This document shows, one piece after another, positions 5,880 through 8,343 of a DNA stretch of 8,343 bases. Numbering within the stretch: position 1 is the first letter of the stretch; each line of letters begins with the position of its first letter. The position numbers and the translations under genes were made by a program. Source of the stretch: Nitrospirota bacterium (GTDB lineage: Bacteria; Nitrospirota; Thermodesulfovibrionia; Thermodesulfovibrionales; Magnetobacteriaceae); the NCBI GenBank assembly GCA_015232165.1, contig JADGAE010000048.1:1523-9865 (forward strand), given 5' to 3'. Under the pieces are notes generated by a model, which did no database searches, was not told where the DNA came from, and was given only the letters and a program-made list of their open reading frames with translations.

Positions 5880-5953
5880 TCTTTGTATTGCACGCAATCG
5901 AAACGCGCTATAATCAATGCGTCAAATTTTCTAATGCGATTGCCCTGATCGCG

Positions 5954-7405
5954 TTATAAGGAGTTCCTCCACATCTGCAGGGCCTTGACCAAGCAGGGTT
6001 CAAACCAGGTTGAAAAGCGTTGTTGCACCTCGACGGTATCGTCCTTGTAGTTTACCTGGAAGAAGTCCTCTGACGCAGGGACAGGGGGTGAGTTTTTATT
6101 GAAGAAGAACACCGTCGCTACTATTATCCCTCTGTTTTGTTGACCTAAGCCGTGAAAGGTTAATACTATATTGGACTGTACCCTGGCTTTAATCGTCAAC
6201 TTTATCCATGAGTGAAACGTGGCCGTGTTTGCATGGTAATCCAGTTCTTTTGCTACCGTGATAATCTTATATCTAAAGTAATGAGATTTGTCTCCGCCAT
6301 CTCTCTCAATTTGTACGTTAATATACAGGTTGTCAACGATATCTCCTATAGCATCCTTTAAGTTCTCTTCAATTTTACGAAATCTCTCAAGAGAAAGACT
6401 TAAGAGAGCTGAAGATATATCTTTGGCCTTATCCCATTGCTTGATCAGGTCTTGCCTTTGTTGTAAGAGCAGTTCTTTTGCCGCGTATATTACCTGTTGG
6501 GCGTCTTCCTTCACCCTGACTTGTTCAACAATCGCTAGCGCCTTGCAAAATATCATCCTCTGAATCTTGGCGAATAATTTAATCAAATGCGACAGGTCTC
6601 CCCTGTCAGCGTGTTCCAAGGCGGTGATATAGGCGACTCTATCATTGTTTGTTACGGTCAGAGGCAGCCAACCAGCCTTAATGAAGATGAGACTTGACAG
6701 CGCACGTGCAATCCTCCCGTTGCCATCCTGAAAAGGATGTATCTGGGTAAACCTGTGGTGCAACCATGCCGCCTCGATCTCAGGACTAACGTTATCTTTG
6801 GTGTGTTGCCTATATAGACGGATTAGATTGTCCATCTCAGAGTCAACTTGTTCCGGGGGACAGTATCTATGTAAGGAACCGTCAAGGCGGGTTGGGTTAT
6901 TGGGCAGTTTCTTGTATTGACCTCTTAACAACTCAACGTCTACGGTGCGCCCGAAGTGGTCTTTGGCCTTTGTTGTTGGTTGGTTCTGCGTGAAAAGGCT
7001 GTGTAGCTCCTTGATAAAACTTGTTGACAGGTTGCGCTCTCCCTTAACGAAATCAAAGAGGTAATCAATCACCTCATACTGGTCGCTGATCATTGCCGCT
7101 ACCGTTTCGGGGTTCTTGTCTGTTGATGAGTGTGGGATCAGGCTTGCTGATATCCCGTTAACGATCAGTGTCTCTGTAATCCCTATATCAAGGCAATAGA
7201 GGCGTTCAATGATCCCCGTCTCAATTGCCCACTGTCTCTTGAGTCGTACTATAAACTCCTGTAGATTTGAAGAATTCAACGACTGCCGCTGCTCACTCCA
7301 AACGCTCGCCAAGGTCGCAATTTCCACATTTGCAAGCGTGGTCAAATCAGCAGGCAGGTCCTCTATCGGCGACCAGTCCGTTTGGTTGGTATCAGTTAAA
7401 GTCAT
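5954..7405 (-). CDS. Fic-domain protein (probable AMP transferase) with N-terminal inhibitory helix
   Basis: Fic enzymes usually transfer AMP to hydroxyl side chains of target proteins. From the ATG at 7405 the protein has 483 aa. The full active-site motif HPFQDGNGRIAR lies at 223-234 (catalytic His223). LPNNPTRLDGSLHRYCPPE (about 167-185) and WLHHRFTQI just before the motif are typical of this Fic subgroup. The N-terminal segment WAIETGIIERLY (59-70) fits the class II inhibitory pattern (S/T)xxxE(G/N), with Glu67 as expected but Arg in place of Gly/Asn. The C-terminal 200 residues begin with a coiled-coil-like stretch and end in an unassigned domain. An in-frame GTG at 7459 would add 18 residues and has GGGAG only 3 nt upstream; I prefer the ATG because the extra residues look unrelated to the family. 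The gene lies downstream of, and on the same strand as, the nuclease-like frame. Targets are unknown. Confidence 0.85.
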   Translation of the reverse strand: MTLTDTNQTDWSPIEDLPADLTTLANVEIATLASVWSEQRQSLNSSNLQEFIVRLKRQWAIETGIIERLYCLDIGITETLIVNGISASLIPHSSTDKNPETVAAMISDQYEVIDYLFDFVKGERNLSTSFIKELHSLFTQNQPTTKAKDHFGRTVDVELLRGQYKKLPNNPTRLDGSLHRYCPPEQVDSEMDNLIRLYRQHTKDNVSPEIEAAWLHHRFTQIHPFQDGNGRIARALSSLIFIKAGWLPLTVTNNDRVAYITALEHADRGDLSHLIKLFAKIQRMIFCKALAIVEQVRVKEDAQQVIYAAKELLLQQRQDLIKQWDKAKDISSALLSLSLERFRKIEENLKDAIGDIVDNLYINVQIERDGGDKSHYFRYKIITVAKELDYHANTATFHSWIKLTIKARVQSNIVLTFHGLGQQNRGIIVATVFFFNKNSPPVPASEDFFQVNYKDDTVEVQQRFSTWFEPCLVKALQMWRNSL

Positions 7406-7478
7406 GTGGGGTACTTTACAATACTTTGAGGCATCAATACAATCCCTAATCTTGCACACAGGCTCCCATAGTCAGTTC

Positions 7479-8243
7479 TCAAGAGTGATTATGTCGAGTG
7501 CTTTGGTCATCAGCAGCTTTATTCAAAGAACCTAAGACATCTGGAAAGTTTTCCCTGAGATACTTAGAGATTAAAAGTTGTTCGGATTTTATCTTCAAAT
7601 GCTCTCTGATTAACATCATTTCTTCTTTTGCCCGTCCAATAATTTCGCTCCATGTAAAAGTCCATATTGTCATATTATCCCACTCCGCCAACCAACCTAT
7701 CGGTTTATCCTTCTGTCTTCTGTCATCCTCAATATCTTCAGATATTTCGGACGATATCAGAAATAAATCCCATCGTGTTGAAATCTTATCGAATTCTGGA
7801 GCATTTCTTATGATTTTTCCATATTTCCTGATTTGGTCTCTTTCTGTGCTACCTATGGAAACCTTTGGGGCTTTAATTTCAACAATCAGATGATGGTTCT
7901 TTAAATCAGATGGATATTCTCTTATTGCATATAAAAATAAGTCCGGTATTTTTCTTATACCTTTAACGTCTGATATCGAATCGTCATCTGTTGGTGGTAA
8001 TCCAGCTTTCTCCCTATGCTTAGGTACAATTTCCCGGAAACTCTTATCGCTTGTTGCAAGATGAAATTGTGGCCCAAAGAGCCAACAATGGGGTTCAAGA
8101 ATCTTATGTAAATGTCGTCTTTCTTTAAGCCTCTTTGCATAATTCCCATAAACTAAATCATGCAGGACATCCAGGAATATAAGACGATTTGTAACCTCTG
8201 ATGAAAGCTTAATAATTGAAGTTAGAGCCGTATGTTCAAGCAC
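7479..8243 (-). CDS. PD-(D/E)XK nuclease-like protein, probable C-terminal remnant of a GHKL-ATPase/nuclease protein
   Basis: 254 aa from a GTG at 8243. A nuclease signature is visible: P100-D101, then E122-I-K124, then Q137-x3-Y141, the order seen in QxxxY-type PD-(D/E)XK folds. The segments HKILEPHCWLFGPQFHLATSDKSFRE (46-71) and MTIWTFTWSEII (191-202) match what I recall as the C-terminal part of large GHKL-ATPase proteins. The same frame continues upstream of the GTG for 16 more family-like codons (8244-8291, EVAKLSPDDVAKFKK), then meets TAG at 8294-8292. It contains no ATG and no Shine-Dalgarno there, so the GTG is a formal start only. The region is visibly AT-richer than the genes left of 5690, suggesting acquisition. 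It lies just upstream of fic on the same strand (19 or 73 nt depending on fic's start). A defence role is inference. Confidence 0.6.
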   Translation of the reverse strand: MLEHTALTSIIKLSSEVTNRLIFLDVLHDLVYGNYAKRLKERRHLHKILEPHCWLFGPQFHLATSDKSFREIVPKHREKAGLPPTDDDSISDVKGIRKIPDLFLYAIREYPSDLKNHHLIVEIKAPKVSIGSTERDQIRKYGKIIRNAPEFDKISTRWDLFLISSEISEDIEDDRRQKDKPIGWLAEWDNMTIWTFTWSEIIGRAKEEMMLIREHLKIKSEQLLISKYLRENFPDVLGSLNKAADDQSTRHNHS

Positions 8244-8343
8244 TTTTTTGAATTTAGCAACATCATCTGGAGATAATTTTGCAACCTCATACTAAGTTGC
8301 GTTCATATGAGTAACTTTCATGTATGGGAAATTTGTTAGAGAT
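8244..8343 (-). pseudogene. Upstream continuation of the nuclease gene with an interrupted frame
   Basis: The nuclease frame stays open from 8243 to 8291 and is stopped by TAG at 8294-8292. Upstream of the TAG the same frame is open to the window edge (ending in TNFPYMKVTHMNAT). A second minus frame is also open from the edge and reads NKFPIHESYSYERNLV before a TGA at 8289-8287. Joining that frame to YEVAKLSPDD would need one base change in length, which suggests a frameshift, a nonsense mutation or a sequence error. The expected N-terminal ATPase would lie beyond the window. Confidence 0.4.

Larger units (their letters stand above)
5710..5947. mobile_element. MITE-like element, copy 2, left end missing
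   Basis: The right end (5929-5947) is identical over 19 nt to the right end of copy 1. The 64-nt inner block recurs at 5817-5879, and CCCCTTGACCCCGTAA (5770-5785) matches 1350-1365 in the same orientation. The left arm is recognisable (purine-rich stretch, GC-rich hairpin, CCCC...CAAGGGG), but no left terminal inverted repeat is found up to the rlmI-like stop at 5689. The right end is 6 nt from the Fic stop codon. It occupies nearly all of the gap between two convergent genes. Between the inner block and the terminal repeat it carries about 50 nt that differ from copy 1. Confidence 0.65.

Noticed and set aside
1220..5947. The two elements as ends of one composite transposon carrying HPP, pilB and rlmI-like
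   Set aside because: The genes between are ordinary chromosomal genes, the second copy lacks one terminus, and there is no transposase. Dispersed repeats explain it more simply.
7498..7893. Plus-strand open frame of 131 residues antisense to the nuclease gene
   Set aside because: The AT-rich complement gives a serine/isoleucine-rich peptide with no recognisable domain or ribosome binding site.
1..8343. CRISPR arrays, tRNA or rRNA genes
   Set aside because: No regularly spaced direct repeats and no tRNA or rRNA signatures were found on either strand by eye.

Overview
The window is bacterial. Its left two thirds (1 to about 5690) looks like chromosomal core: the first codons of elongation factor P (efp), an Xaa-Pro peptidase (M24), an HPP-family membrane protein, a PilB/GspE-type secretion ATPase and an RlmI-type rRNA methyltransferase. 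A PilB-type ATPase suggests a piliated, probably Gram-negative lineage. G+C looks close to 50% by eye (not computed). The GC-rich palindromic intergenic repeats remind me of Nitrospirota genomes, but that is only a guess; nothing here fixes the taxon.

Layout: efp (partial) and pepP lie on the minus strand in the familiar pepP-efp order. A 390-nt fold-back element (1220-1609) with 15-bp perfect terminal inverted repeats separates pepP from the divergent HPP gene. pilB and rlmI-like then form a plus-strand pair, with an 18-nt gap holding the second gene's ribosome binding site. A second, left-truncated copy of the element (about 5710-5947) fills the gap between rlmI-like and the convergent minus-strand genes, and ends 6 nt from the next gene's stop codon.

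The right third (5954-8343) is accessory in character: a Fic-domain protein, and upstream of it an AT-rich open frame with a PD-(D/E)XK nuclease signature. That frame matches what I recall as the C-terminal part of larger GHKL-ATPase/nuclease proteins. It is cut off upstream by an in-frame TAG, and the GHKL part is not visible here. The pair could be a defence or toxin module, possibly partly decayed.

Expression signals: pilB, rlmI-like and efp have clear Shine-Dalgarno sequences. pepP and the HPP gene have none; each instead has a -10-like hexamer ending 9-10 nt before its ATG, as expected for leaderless mRNA. A terminator, a competing hairpin and an inverted repeat around the likely -10 box lie between the HPP gene and pilB. 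No tRNA, rRNA, CRISPR array or transposase gene was seen.
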